Below, piece by piece: positions 17,696 to 25,458 of a stretch of 64,000 nt of DNA. This stretch comes from Nocardia cyriacigeorgica. Lineage in GTDB: Bacteria > Actinomycetota > Actinomycetes > Mycobacteriales > Mycobacteriaceae. The first letter of the stretch is position 1. Each line of letters begins with the position of its first letter. The notes beneath the pieces were generated by a model. That model was not told the DNA's origin. It did no database searches and was given only the letters and a program-made list of their open reading frames with translations. A program made the position numbers and the translations under genes. The stretch is from contig NZ_VBUT01000002.1 in the NCBI RefSeq assembly GCF_005863245.1, positions 558,001 to 622,000 of the forward strand, given 5' to 3'.

Positions 17696-18130
17696 TCACA
17701 GCGGAGGGCCGGACCATGGCCCCTGCACACCGACAGTGATGCGCACGCCGGAACTGGATAGGCAGTGGGCTCGGTCGCCGTCGAGCTCGAGTGCGATGAA
17801 CGGGTTGGAGTCGTCGAAATGGACGACCCAGACCAGGTCCCCCTCCCGGTCCACCTTCGCGACGTAGCCTTCCGCTCCGAGATCTCCTTCCCCGCAGCAC
17901 AGATACCCTTCACCGGGAATCTCCACCGTCTGGAACGTCGCGTCGGTCGAGGTCGTGTTACCGGGGCTGTCGGCGAGCAAGGCATCGACATCGATCGGCT
18001 CACCCACGGTGAATCCGCAGTCGGCCGCCGGGTCGAGCCAGACCTTCCATGCGCGCCCCTCGGCTGTGTAAACCCCCTCCGCAATGGGGACTTCCCGCTG
18101 CCGCCAGAGGCGCTGGACAGCGTTGGTCAT
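17696..18130 (-). CDS. Hypothetical protein, 144 aa
   Basis: Soluble protein with no signal peptide. It contains four cysteines (CGF, CCGEGD, CLSSSG) and several acidic and aromatic segments (KVWLDPAADCGF, WVVHFDDSNPFIALELDGD) typical of small beta-rich proteins. No family is recognised. It is convergent with the nuclease gene and lies 53 bp downstream of the DUF1707 gene on the same strand. Confidence 0.6.
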   Translation of the reverse strand: MTNAVQRLWRQREVPIAEGVYTAEGRAWKVWLDPAADCGFTVGEPIDVDALLADSPGNTTSTDATFQTVEIPGEGYLCCGEGDLGAEGYVAKVDREGDLVWVVHFDDSNPFIALELDGDRAHCLSSSGVRITVGVQGPWSGPPL

Positions 18131-18183
18131 GAATAGCTCCTGTGTGTCGGTCGGTCGGCTTCGCCGGATTCGTGCCCGGCATG

Positions 18184-18774
18184 TCAGGTGCCGTGGCCGC
18201 CTTCGAGTTCCCGGATCCGCTTCGCGGCCTCGGCGAGCCGCTGCTTGCGGGCTCGGGCTTCGGACTTCTTCAGATCCTCGTAGACCTCTTCGTCGGTGTC
18301 GCTGAATCGCAGGATCATCCTCGGCACGCTCAGGGTGACGATCAGCGACGGCCAGACGATCCAGGCATAGTCCCAGCCCACGATCACCTGCAGGACGAGG
18401 AAACCGACCAGGGTGATGCCGACGATGATCCAGTCCAGCGATTCGATGGTGTTGCCGCGGGCCCGGAGTGCGGAGAGTTCGGCCGCCGCGGACGATCCCG
18501 CGACCAGCTCGCCTCCGCCGACTGCCGCGTCACCCGAGAAAGGGACCTTCACCACGTGACCGTCGACGCGGTTCAGCGGCACGCCGCCCGGCAAGCCCGT
18601 GAAGACGTCGCCGAGTGCGCTGAACGTGCGCGCGGACGCCGCCGCGCCCGAGCGGTCGTAGAACTCGGCGGTATCCAATCGACCGTCGGCGTAATGCTTG
18701 CCGAGCGCGTCGAGGGCATGCGTGCGTTCGTCGTCGCTGAGGAGCAGATCGTCGGGATCGGGAGTCTCGGCCAT
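18184..18774 (-). CDS. DUF1707 (SHOCT-like) domain membrane protein
   Basis: 196 aa. Residues about 9-62 form the DUF1707 domain common in actinobacteria (LLLSDDERTHALDALGKHYA, then GRLDTAEFYDRS). A hydrophobic region near residues 112-150 gives two closely spaced membrane segments, and the C-terminus is a charged coiled-coil-like helix (KKSEARARKQRLAEAAKRI). AGGAGGTG precedes the ATG at 18774. Its role is unknown; such proteins are often membrane accessory factors. Confidence 0.8.
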   Translation of the reverse strand: MAETPDPDDLLLSDDERTHALDALGKHYADGRLDTAEFYDRSGAAASARTFSALGDVFTGLPGGVPLNRVDGHVVKVPFSGDAAVGGGELVAGSSAAAELSALRARGNTIESLDWIIVGITLVGFLVLQVIVGWDYAWIVWPSLIVTLSVPRMILRFSDTDEEVYEDLKKSEARARKQRLAEAAKRIRELEGGHGT

Positions 18775-18922
18775 GGCGTCGGCACCTCCTGAGCAGTGCT
18801 GCGGACTGTCACCGAATCCAGTGTCGCACCCGAGTACGTGTGCCTACATCGTCAGAGCCCGACGGGTGTCGGCCGAGAACGGCCATGAGCGGAACTCTTG
18901 GCCGATCGATCGAGGGCTGTGG

Positions 18923-19567
18923 TTATCGCGTGAGCAGGTGCGCTGTCACTGCATTAGTCAGCCAGTCGCGGTATTTGGCGGCCGGCCAAGCGCTTTCGCG
19001 GCGTAGCAGCCGGAAGACGTGTGGTGAGGCGAGCGCGAACAGGCTGTCGGCGGCGGTGTCGATGTCGATGTCCGGGCGCAGGGTGCCGTGTTCGGCGAGG
19101 CTGTGCACGAAGGCTGCCCAGAAGGCGCGGGTGGCGGCGGCTCCGGCGTCGGCCCCGGATTTCATGGCGGGATCGGCGGATGCGGCGTCCACGCCGACCA
19201 TGATGAGATCTCCGGCGCGTTCGAGCAGGCCGACGGTGTAGTCGACGATCAGGTCGACGGCCACCTTCGGATCGGGTTCGGCCAGGGCGGCCCGAACCTC
19301 CGGACGCTCCGCCACGGCGACCGGCTCCTCATCGCCGACGGTCGCCACATCGAGCACGTGCCGGAACAGCGCGAGCTTGTTCGGGAACGCGTCGTAGAGC
19401 GTGCGTTCCCCGACCCCCGCCCGGCGCGCGATCTCCCGCATGGGCGTGGCCACATATCCGCGTTCGACGAACAGTTCGCCGGCCGCCTGCCGGATCGCGG
19501 CTCTGGTCGCCGCGGCCCCCTCGGCGCGTTTTCCGGCCCGGTACGTCCTCTTGACGGGTTGGCTCAC
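18923..19567 (-). CDS. TetR-family regulator
   Basis: About 214 aa from the GTG at 19567. The N-terminal helix-turn-helix is clear: AAIRQAAGELFVERGYVATP, then EIARRAGVGERTLYDAFPNK. An alternative GTG at 19591 would overlap the palindrome at 19590-19608, so the shorter start is preferred. It is divergent from the VOC-family gene and probably represses both genes through that palindrome. The ligand is unknown. Confidence 0.88.
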   Translation of the reverse strand: MSQPVKRTYRAGKRAEGAAATRAAIRQAAGELFVERGYVATPMREIARRAGVGERTLYDAFPNKLALFRHVLDVATVGDEEPVAVAERPEVRAALAEPDPKVAVDLIVDYTVGLLERAGDLIMVGVDAASADPAMKSGADAGAAATRAFWAAFVHSLAEHGTLRPDIDIDTAADSLFALASPHVFRLLRRESAWPAAKYRDWLTNAVTAHLLTR

Positions 19568-19589
19568 ACGGAGGATTCTAACAATATTC

Positions 19590-19608
19590 ACCGCAGTGCC
19601 ACTGCGGT
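19590..19608. promoter_or_regulatory. Perfect 19-bp palindrome, TetR operator candidate
   Basis: ACCGCAGTG-C-CACTGCGGT is a perfect dyad (9-bp arms, 1-bp centre) in the 62-bp gap between the divergent TetR and VOC genes. Its position 22 bp before the VOC start would let a bound dimer block transcription in both directions. Confidence 0.7.
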
Positions 19609-19629
19609 CAAATCGAGGAGGTGGATTCG

Positions 19630-20091
19630 ATGCCCGACCTCGCCGGCATCCATCACGTCAAGATCCCGGTTTCCGACCTGCCCCGATCGGTGCGGTGGTA
19701 TCGCGAAGTCTTCGGCTTCCGCCCGACCATGCAGTTCGCCGACAGCAGCGACGATGTGGTCCGCGGCGTGGTCGGCGACATCCCCGGCCTCGGCATGGTC
19801 GCGCTGCGGGAGAATCCCGAGGCGGCCGCGGGTTGCAAAGGTTTCGACCCGGTGGGCTACGCCGTCAACGACCGCCCCGACCTGGAACAGTGGGCCGAGC
19901 ACCTGGACGGCCTGGGCATCACCCATTCACCCGTCATCGACGCTTCGATCGGCTGGATCCTGGTATTCAACGACCCGGACGGCCTGGAAATCCACATGTA
20001 CACGTGGGCGAAACACGGCATCGACCAATCGGGCCGCCCTGGTTACGGCACGCCCATCGCAGATCCGGAAACCTGGGAACCCGCCCGCTGA
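19630..20091 (+). CDS. VOC (glyoxalase/bleomycin resistance) family protein
   Basis: 153 aa. The first beta-alpha-beta-beta-beta module starts IHHVKIPVSDLPRSVRWYRE and the second ends FNDPDGLEIHMYTWAK, giving the paired His and Glu metal positions of the family. Members act as glyoxalases, ring-cleavage dioxygenases, epimerases or drug-binding proteins. The ATG at 19630 has AGGAGGT 7 nt upstream. It is controlled, by position, from the divergent TetR gene. Confidence 0.85.
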   Translation: MPDLAGIHHVKIPVSDLPRSVRWYREVFGFRPTMQFADSSDDVVRGVVGDIPGLGMVALRENPEAAAGCKGFDPVGYAVNDRPDLEQWAEHLDGLGITHSPVIDASIGWILVFNDPDGLEIHMYTWAKHGIDQSGRPGYGTPIADPETWEPAR

Positions 20092-20225
20092 ACTTGACGA
20101 ATGGGTGGTCGCGGTGTCGAGCCGGACGCCGTTCGCCGTCCCCGGCGCCGACATTCGTAGAAATACCTGGGGCTCGGAAGCGCGGCCGGTGGGTCGAGAG
20201 GCAGGTGAACTGGTGGATGTATCTG

Positions 20226-20402
20226 TCACAGGCGGGGATTCGAGCAGTGCAATGCCCGCAAGGCGGCTCCGAGCTCTAGCACGGCGCGGGGATCAGAGAG
20301 GGGCCGGCCGGTGACTTCCTCGATGCGGTGCGGGCGGTAGCGGACGGAGTTGGGGTGCGGGAAGAGTTCGCGGCCGGTGTCGGCGTACCAAGTGCGGAGC
20401 TC
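20226..20402 (-). pseudogene. Remnant of a PucR-family regulator (C-terminal helix-turn-helix)
   Basis: The minus-strand frame reads ELRTWYADTGRELFPHPNSV, then RYRPHRIEEVTGRPLSDPRA, close to the C-terminal DNA-binding end of PucR/CdaR proteins (HPNTVRYRLRRIEELTGR as recalled). Upstream sequence for the rest of a ~400-aa protein is absent, and about ten residues are missing between the two helices. It is treated as a decayed fragment. The surrounding gap 20092-20523 otherwise holds only the operators of the next gene. Confidence 0.6.
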
Positions 20403-20435
20403 CGCGGCACCGCTGCCGCCCTGAACCTCAAGTTG

Positions 20436-20507
20436 TTGAATCCCATTCAAATACTTCTTGACGGCTTAGATGCCGACGCTTACCCTCAAGTTACTGAATC
20501 TGATTCA
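20436..20507. promoter_or_regulatory. Two operator-like palindromes before the TetR-SDR-ligase operon
   Basis: TTGAATCCCATTCAA (20436-20450) and TGAATCTGATTCA (20495-20507) are inverted repeats. Each sits in a 25-bp direct repeat (20426-20450 and 20484-20508) sharing 21 of 25 bases and beginning CCTCAAGTT. They lie just upstream of the TetR start at 20524. The same TGAATC/GATTCA half-sites recur before the lipase at 25415-25445. Confidence 0.72.
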
Positions 20508-20523
20508 AGAACCTGGAGGTGTG

Positions 20524-21195
20524 ATGGTCGGCAATCGGCGCGGCGAGGCCTCGCGGGCGGCACTGCTCGAGGCCGGGAAGGCCGCGTTCAGTAGCGACCG
20601 CTACGAGGAGGTCTCCATTGTCGACCTGGCGCGCTCACTGGGGGTGGCGGCCGGTTCGATCAGCTACCACTTCGGCGGCAAGCGAGGCTTCTACCTGGCT
20701 GTACTCCAACAGGCCGCCGACGAACTCTGGGGTGCGCTGCTGGCTATGCGCGGCCCCGCGTTGGACCGCTTGACCCGAGGTATCGATCTGCTGCTCGACG
20801 AGGCCGAGCAGCAGCCGAGGGCGTTCGAGGCCTTGTTCGCCGATGTGGCCGACGCCGAGGTCCGCGAGATTCGTGACCGCTATCGGATGCAGCTGACCGA
20901 TGCCCTGGTGATCGAGGTGACCGGTTCGGACTCGTCGCCGGTATTGCGTGCGGCCATGGCCGGGTTCGTGGCCTACATCGAAGGGCTGGTGCTGCATTGG
21001 ACGCGCACCCGCGACATCAGTCGCGACCAGGTCAAAGACCTGGTGGTCGGGAACATGTTCGGCACGATCCTTGCCGCGCTGCGCACCGACCCGAATATCG
21101 AGCTGACGCAGCGGGCGATCGACGCCGCGCTGTCGGACCCGCAAGCCGTGGCGTTCCTCGGCTCCTTGTCCACCATGTCGAAGACGACGGAGTGA
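20524..21195 (+). CDS. TetR-family regulator of the mymA-like operon
   Basis: 223 aa with an N-terminal helix-turn-helix (ALLEAGKAAFSSDRYEEVSI, then LARSLGVAAGSISYHFGGKR). The ATG at 20524 follows GGAGG by 4 nt; a GTG at 20521 is too close to the site. It is the first gene of an operon with the SDR, ligase and flavin monooxygenase, 6 bp before the SDR. It probably autoregulates through the palindromes at 20436-20507. A fatty acyl-CoA-like ligand is plausible but unproven. Confidence 0.88.
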   Translation: MVGNRRGEASRAALLEAGKAAFSSDRYEEVSIVDLARSLGVAAGSISYHFGGKRGFYLAVLQQAADELWGALLAMRGPALDRLTRGIDLLLDEAEQQPRAFEALFADVADAEVREIRDRYRMQLTDALVIEVTGSDSSPVLRAAMAGFVAYIEGLVLHWTRTRDISRDQVKDLVVGNMFGTILAALRTDPNIELTQRAIDAALSDPQAVAFLGSLSTMSKTTE

Positions 21196-21201
21196 TCACT
21201 T

Positions 21202-22206
21202 ATGTCTGAAGTTCTGCCGACCGGTCCCTCGCGGATCGTCGAAACACCGTTCGCGCGAGCGATCGCCTGGGTCATCGGGCCGCGCGGGTTGCGTAGCCGA
21301 GACGCGTTGCGTCGTGAGGTTGCGGGCAAGGTGGTCGTGATCACCGGGGCGTCGTTCGGGGTCGGCGAGGCTACCGCACGGTGGTTCGCCGCGGCCGGTG
21401 CCCGGGTGGTGATCGCCGCGCGGTCGATGGATCGGCTACTCGAGGTGGCCGAGGAGATCAATTCTGCCGGGGGCGAGGCCTATCCGTACCGCCTGGACCT
21501 GACCGATGAGCAGTCGGTCGCCGAGTTCGCCGCGTCGGTGCGTTACGACCTCGGCGAAGTCGATGTGCTGATCCACAACGCGGGCAAGTCGCTGCGCCGT
21601 TCGATCCACCTGTCCTACGACCGGCCCAAGGACATCACCGCCACCACGGGGGCGAATTATCTGGGGCCGATGCGGCTGACCCTGGCGCTGCTGCCGGGGA
21701 TGCGGGCGCGCGGAAGCGGTCACATCGTGAACGTCTCCACTGTCGGGATCATGTTCCCGAACGCCCCCAAGTGGGGCTTCTACCTGTCGTCGAAGCTGGC
21801 CTTCGACTGGTGGATGCGCGCGGTCGCGATGGAGGCCCGCGCCGACGGGGTCACCCTGACCACGTTCTACGGTGGTTTGCTCCACACCAGAATGAGTGCG
21901 CCGAGCCGATGGATGCGGGTGCTGCCCGGTCAGACTCCCGATGATGCGGCGAAGGTACTGGCCAAGGCGGTGGTGCGCAAGCCGCGGACAATGACCCCGA
22001 TCTATGGGTTCCCGTCCGCGATACTCGCGACCGTGTTCCGGTGGCCGCTGGAATTGGTCGTCGAGCGGATCTTCCGCAACCTCGGGGACACCGAGGCCTC
22101 GCTGTCACGGCTGCGCCCGCCTGCTCCGGTGACCCACACCGCGAGCACCGCGCCGGCGATCACTGATCCGAAGGCCAACGGGCAGGTGCGCACGAATGTC
22201 CGCTGA
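21202..22206 (+). CDS. Short-chain dehydrogenase, acyl/ketone reductase-like
   Basis: 334 aa, longer than the classical ~250. Cofactor motif TGASFGVGEATA near residue 50, NAG at IHNAGKSL, and active-site YLSSK. The C-terminal ~60 residues have a hydrophobic stretch (FPSAILATVFRWPLELVVER) that may bind membranes. Related SDRs lie beside FadD13-like ligases and MymA in mycobacteria. It overlaps the ligase start by 11 bp, so translation is coupled. Confidence 0.85.
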   Translation: MSEVLPTGPSRIVETPFARAIAWVIGPRGLRSRDALRREVAGKVVVITGASFGVGEATARWFAAAGARVVIAARSMDRLLEVAEEINSAGGEAYPYRLDLTDEQSVAEFAASVRYDLGEVDVLIHNAGKSLRRSIHLSYDRPKDITATTGANYLGPMRLTLALLPGMRARGSGHIVNVSTVGIMFPNAPKWGFYLSSKLAFDWWMRAVAMEARADGVTLTTFYGGLLHTRMSAPSRWMRVLPGQTPDDAAKVLAKAVVRKPRTMTPIYGFPSAILATVFRWPLELVVERIFRNLGDTEASLSRLRPPAPVTHTASTAPAITDPKANGQVRTNVR

Positions 22207-23848
22207 TCTGAGCCACAGTCTGCGTCAGTGGGGTTCGGCGATCCCGGCGGTGCTCTCGTCGGGAATGCTGACCCCGGTCGGCCCGCGCAAGGCCGCGGCG
22301 TTGGCGCGCGGCTTCTACCGCTACGGCCCGACACCGGCGATGTTGCTGGCGGCGACCGCGATCCGGCACCCGGACAAGGTCGCGATCATCGACGACACCG
22401 GGCAACTGACCTATCGGCAGTTGCAGCAGCGGGCCGAAGCGATCGCCGCGGCCCTGTTCGCCGCGTGCCCGGCGCCGCCGAAATCGGTGGGCATCATCTG
22501 CCGCAACCATCGCGGGTTCGCCGAGGCGATGGCCGCGGGCGCGCAGCTGGGCGCGGAGCTGATCTTCATCAACACCGAGCTGCCCGCCCCGCAGTTGCAC
22601 GCGATCCTGGCCCGGCACAACCCGGATGTGCTGATCTACGACGACGAGTACGCCGCCACGGTGGAGAAGGCGAACTTCGCGGGCCTGCGGGTGCTGGCAT
22701 GGCGTGAACCCGATGCCGAACCTATGGGCGTGGTGACGCTGGAGGATCTGGCTGCCCGGAGTCATCCCGCACCGCCGCGAGTACGCCACGCGGTCAAGCT
22801 GACGCTGTTGACGTCGGGGACGACCGGCCTGGCCAAGGGGGTGCCCCGTGCGGTCGAACCGCACGCGATCGTGTTGCTCACGCTCACCGCGATGGCGATC
22901 CTGCGGCTGCGGTCCACGGATCGGGCGCTGGTGGCGCCGCCGATGTTTCATGGTTTCGGGTTGCTGTCGTTGTTGGGTCCGTTGGCGCTGGGTGGCACCG
23001 TGATCTGTCGCCGGCGTTTCGACGCCGCGACCGCGCTGGCCGACATCGCTCGTCACCAGGCCACCGTGGTGATGGCGGTGCCGGTGATGTTGCAGCGGTT
23101 GCTCAGCGCCGCCGACCCGGTTGACGCCGCTGCGGCGCGGCGGCATCTGCGGGTCATGGTGACCGGTGCGGCACCGATCTCGCCGACCACGATCTCGAAG
23201 TTGATCGAGGCGTTCGGTCCGATCATGGTCAACGGGTACGGCTCGACCGAAGCCGGTCTGGTCACCATCGCCACCCCGGCCGATCTGGTCGCCGCCCCCG
23301 ACACCATCGGCCGGGCCGCACTCGGGGTGTCGGTGCGAATCCTGCGCGCCGACCGCACCGAAGCCGCGATAGGTGAGATCGGGGAGATTTTCGTGCGCAG
23401 CGGCCTTGAATACACCGGCTACACTCCTGACCCCGCCGCGAAGGTCTCGACCAAAGAGGTCATCCATGGCCATGTCAGTACCGGCGACATGGGGCATTTC
23501 GACACGGCGCACCGGTTGTTCATCGACGGACGTGCCGACGACATGATCGTCTCCGGCGGGGAGAACGTCTTCCCCGGCGAGGTCGAAGATCGCCTCGCCG
23601 CCCGCCCCGACATCACCGACGCGGTCGTGATCGGTGTCCCCGACGCCGAATTCGGCCAAGTGCTCAACGCCTTCGTCGTGCTCGCCCCGGGCGCGGAGGT
23701 GCCGAGTGAGGATGAGCTCAAAGCTCATGTGCGCGGAGGTCTCGAACGCTACAAGGTGCCCAAACGGTTCGTCGTGCTCGACGAGATCCCACGCAACGCC
23801 AGTGGCAAGGTCCTGCGGGCACAACTGCACGCGGCGGCCGGGTCCTGA
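22196..23848 (+). CDS. Acyl-CoA synthetase (FadD-like AMP-forming ligase)
   Basis: 550 aa adenylate-forming enzyme that activates a carboxylic acid with ATP and CoA. Motifs: LLTSGTTGLAKGVPR near residue 204, NGYGSTEAG, TGDMGHFDTAHRLFIDGRAD with the hinge and ribose-binding Asp, and the catalytic Lys in NASGKVLR near the C-terminus. The N-terminal ~50 residues precede the core. In the mymA locus the counterpart is FadD13. The substrate chain length cannot be read from sequence. Confidence 0.92.
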   Translation: MSADLSHSLRQWGSAIPAVLSSGMLTPVGPRKAAALARGFYRYGPTPAMLLAATAIRHPDKVAIIDDTGQLTYRQLQQRAEAIAAALFAACPAPPKSVGIICRNHRGFAEAMAAGAQLGAELIFINTELPAPQLHAILARHNPDVLIYDDEYAATVEKANFAGLRVLAWREPDAEPMGVVTLEDLAARSHPAPPRVRHAVKLTLLTSGTTGLAKGVPRAVEPHAIVLLTLTAMAILRLRSTDRALVAPPMFHGFGLLSLLGPLALGGTVICRRRFDAATALADIARHQATVVMAVPVMLQRLLSAADPVDAAAARRHLRVMVTGAAPISPTTISKLIEAFGPIMVNGYGSTEAGLVTIATPADLVAAPDTIGRAALGVSVRILRADRTEAAIGEIGEIFVRSGLEYTGYTPDPAAKVSTKEVIHGHVSTGDMGHFDTAHRLFIDGRADDMIVSGGENVFPGEVEDRLAARPDITDAVVIGVPDAEFGQVLNAFVVLAPGAEVPSEDELKAHVRGGLERYKVPKRFVVLDEIPRNASGKVLRAQLHAAAGS

Positions 23849-23878
23849 TCACCCTTCTGCCCGGAGAGGCGAAAACTG

Positions 23879-25384
23879 ATGGCAAGCAAGCCGATTCGTG
23901 TACCGAAGATCGTCATCATCGGCGCGGGCGTCGCCGGGATCTCGGCCGCGGTGACCTTCAAAAAGGCCGGGTTCGACGATTTCGTGATCCTGGAGAAGGG
24001 ATCCGATGTCGGCGGGGTGTGGTTCTGGAACCGCTACCCGGGGCTGACCTGTGATGTGCCCTCGCAGCTCTACCAGTTCGGCTTCGCGCCCAAACCCGAT
24101 TGGAGCCGGGTCTGGGCCACCGGCCCGGAGATTCAGCGCTATCACGCGGAGGTCGTGGACAGGTTCGGATTGCGTGCGCATCTGCGCCTGAACAGCGAGG
24201 TCGCCGACGCCGCCTTCGACGGGCGCGGCTGGACGGTCACCATCGCCGGCGGTGCGGAGTTCACGGCCGACTTCGTGATCGCCGCGACCGGGGTGCTGCA
24301 TCATCCGTTCACCCCGGATCTGCCCGGGCTCGACAGTTTCGAGGGGTCTGTCGTGCACACCGCCCGATGGGACGATGCGATCGTCACCGCGGGCAAGCGG
24401 ATCGCGGTGATCGGATCGGGATCAACCGGGGTGCAGGTCGTTTCGGCGCTACAGCCGGACGCGGCGCAGCTGACCCAATTCACCAGGACCCCGCAGTGGG
24501 TGCTGTGGGCGCCGATGGGATTGCCCCAATCCCGGCTGGTGGCCAAGCTGCTCGCGGCGTCGCCGGCGTTGCACGACCGGGTGTACAACCTGTCGCTGTG
24601 GGCCTCGGGGATCCTCGCCGATGTGGCCCTGCGGCCGACCTGGCGACGACGGGCCGTGCAAGAACTGGCCCGACTGTCGCTGCGCGTCCAGGTTCGCGAC
24701 AAGGATCTGCGTGCGGCGCTGACACCCGACTACGAGCCGCTGTGCAAACGGCAGGTGATCTCCGGTACCTATTACCGGGCCATTCAGGCCGATAACGCCG
24801 AGCTGGTCACCGACGAGATCACCGAGATCACCCCCACCGGAATCCGTACCGGCGACGGCAGGCACCACGAGGTCGACCTCATCGTCTTCGCGACCGGCTT
24901 CCACCCACACAACTACATGCGTCCGATGAACCTGCGCGGCCGCGACGGACTCACCATCGATCAGGCCTGGGCGCAAGGTCCCCGCGCCTACCGGATGACC
25001 GCCATCCCGGGTTTCCCGAATCTGTTCACCGTGCTGGGCCCGAACTCGCCGACCGGATCGATCTCGCTGCAATACTCCGCCGAACTGACCGCCCGCTACA
25101 TCACCCGCTGGCTGCAGCGGTTCGCCACCGGTGAGCTCGACACCGTCGAAGTCACCGAGGCCGCGACGGCCCGGTTCAACGACGCCGTCACACAGGCGAT
25201 GGGGCCGACGGTGTGGAACACGGGCTGCAACTCCTGGTACTTCACCGACCAGAACACCATCGACCTATGGCCTTTCGACCGCACAACGATGACGGCCATG
25301 CTCACCGAACCCGACGACCGCGACTTCCTGATCACAGCGACCGCAGATCGTGGCGCGGTGCCTGTGACAACCCGGCAAATGTGA
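23879..25384 (+). CDS. Flavin-containing (Baeyer-Villiger-type) monooxygenase
   Basis: 501 aa. The FAD site VIIGAGVAGISA is at residues 12-23, and a second Rossmann motif IAVIGSGSTGVQVV near 178 binds NADPH. Between them lies FEGSVVHTARWDD, a variant of the BVMO fingerprint FxGxxxHxxxW(P/D). Such enzymes turn ketones into esters, which fits the lipase that follows. It is MymA-like in its neighbours. The gene starts 30 bp after the ligase with GGAGAGG upstream. Confidence 0.9.
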   Translation: MASKPIRVPKIVIIGAGVAGISAAVTFKKAGFDDFVILEKGSDVGGVWFWNRYPGLTCDVPSQLYQFGFAPKPDWSRVWATGPEIQRYHAEVVDRFGLRAHLRLNSEVADAAFDGRGWTVTIAGGAEFTADFVIAATGVLHHPFTPDLPGLDSFEGSVVHTARWDDAIVTAGKRIAVIGSGSTGVQVVSALQPDAAQLTQFTRTPQWVLWAPMGLPQSRLVAKLLAASPALHDRVYNLSLWASGILADVALRPTWRRRAVQELARLSLRVQVRDKDLRAALTPDYEPLCKRQVISGTYYRAIQADNAELVTDEITEITPTGIRTGDGRHHEVDLIVFATGFHPHNYMRPMNLRGRDGLTIDQAWAQGPRAYRMTAIPGFPNLFTVLGPNSPTGSISLQYSAELTARYITRWLQRFATGELDTVEVTEAATARFNDAVTQAMGPTVWNTGCNSWYFTDQNTIDLWPFDRTTMTAMLTEPDDRDFLITATADRGAVPVTTRQM

Positions 25385-25414
25385 CCGTTGACACTATCCG
25401 TCTTCCATGGGAAT

Positions 25415-25445
25415 CTGAATCGAATTCATATTGAATTCGATTCAG
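25415..25445. promoter_or_regulatory. 31-bp near-perfect palindrome before the lipase
   Basis: CTGAATCGAATTCA (25415-25428) and TGAATTCGATTCAG (25432-25445) are perfect 14-bp inverted arms around TAT. They contain the same TGAATC/GATTCA half-sites as the operators upstream of the TetR gene at 20524. The lipase ATG is 14 bp downstream, so the site probably controls it separately from the monooxygenase gene. Confidence 0.78.
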
Positions 25446-25458
25446 AAAAGGGGAGTAG

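Noticed and set aside
20224..20243. TGTCACA at 20224 as an ECF41 promoter
   Set aside because: The position 16 nt downstream reads GTGC, not CGTC, and no gene fits.
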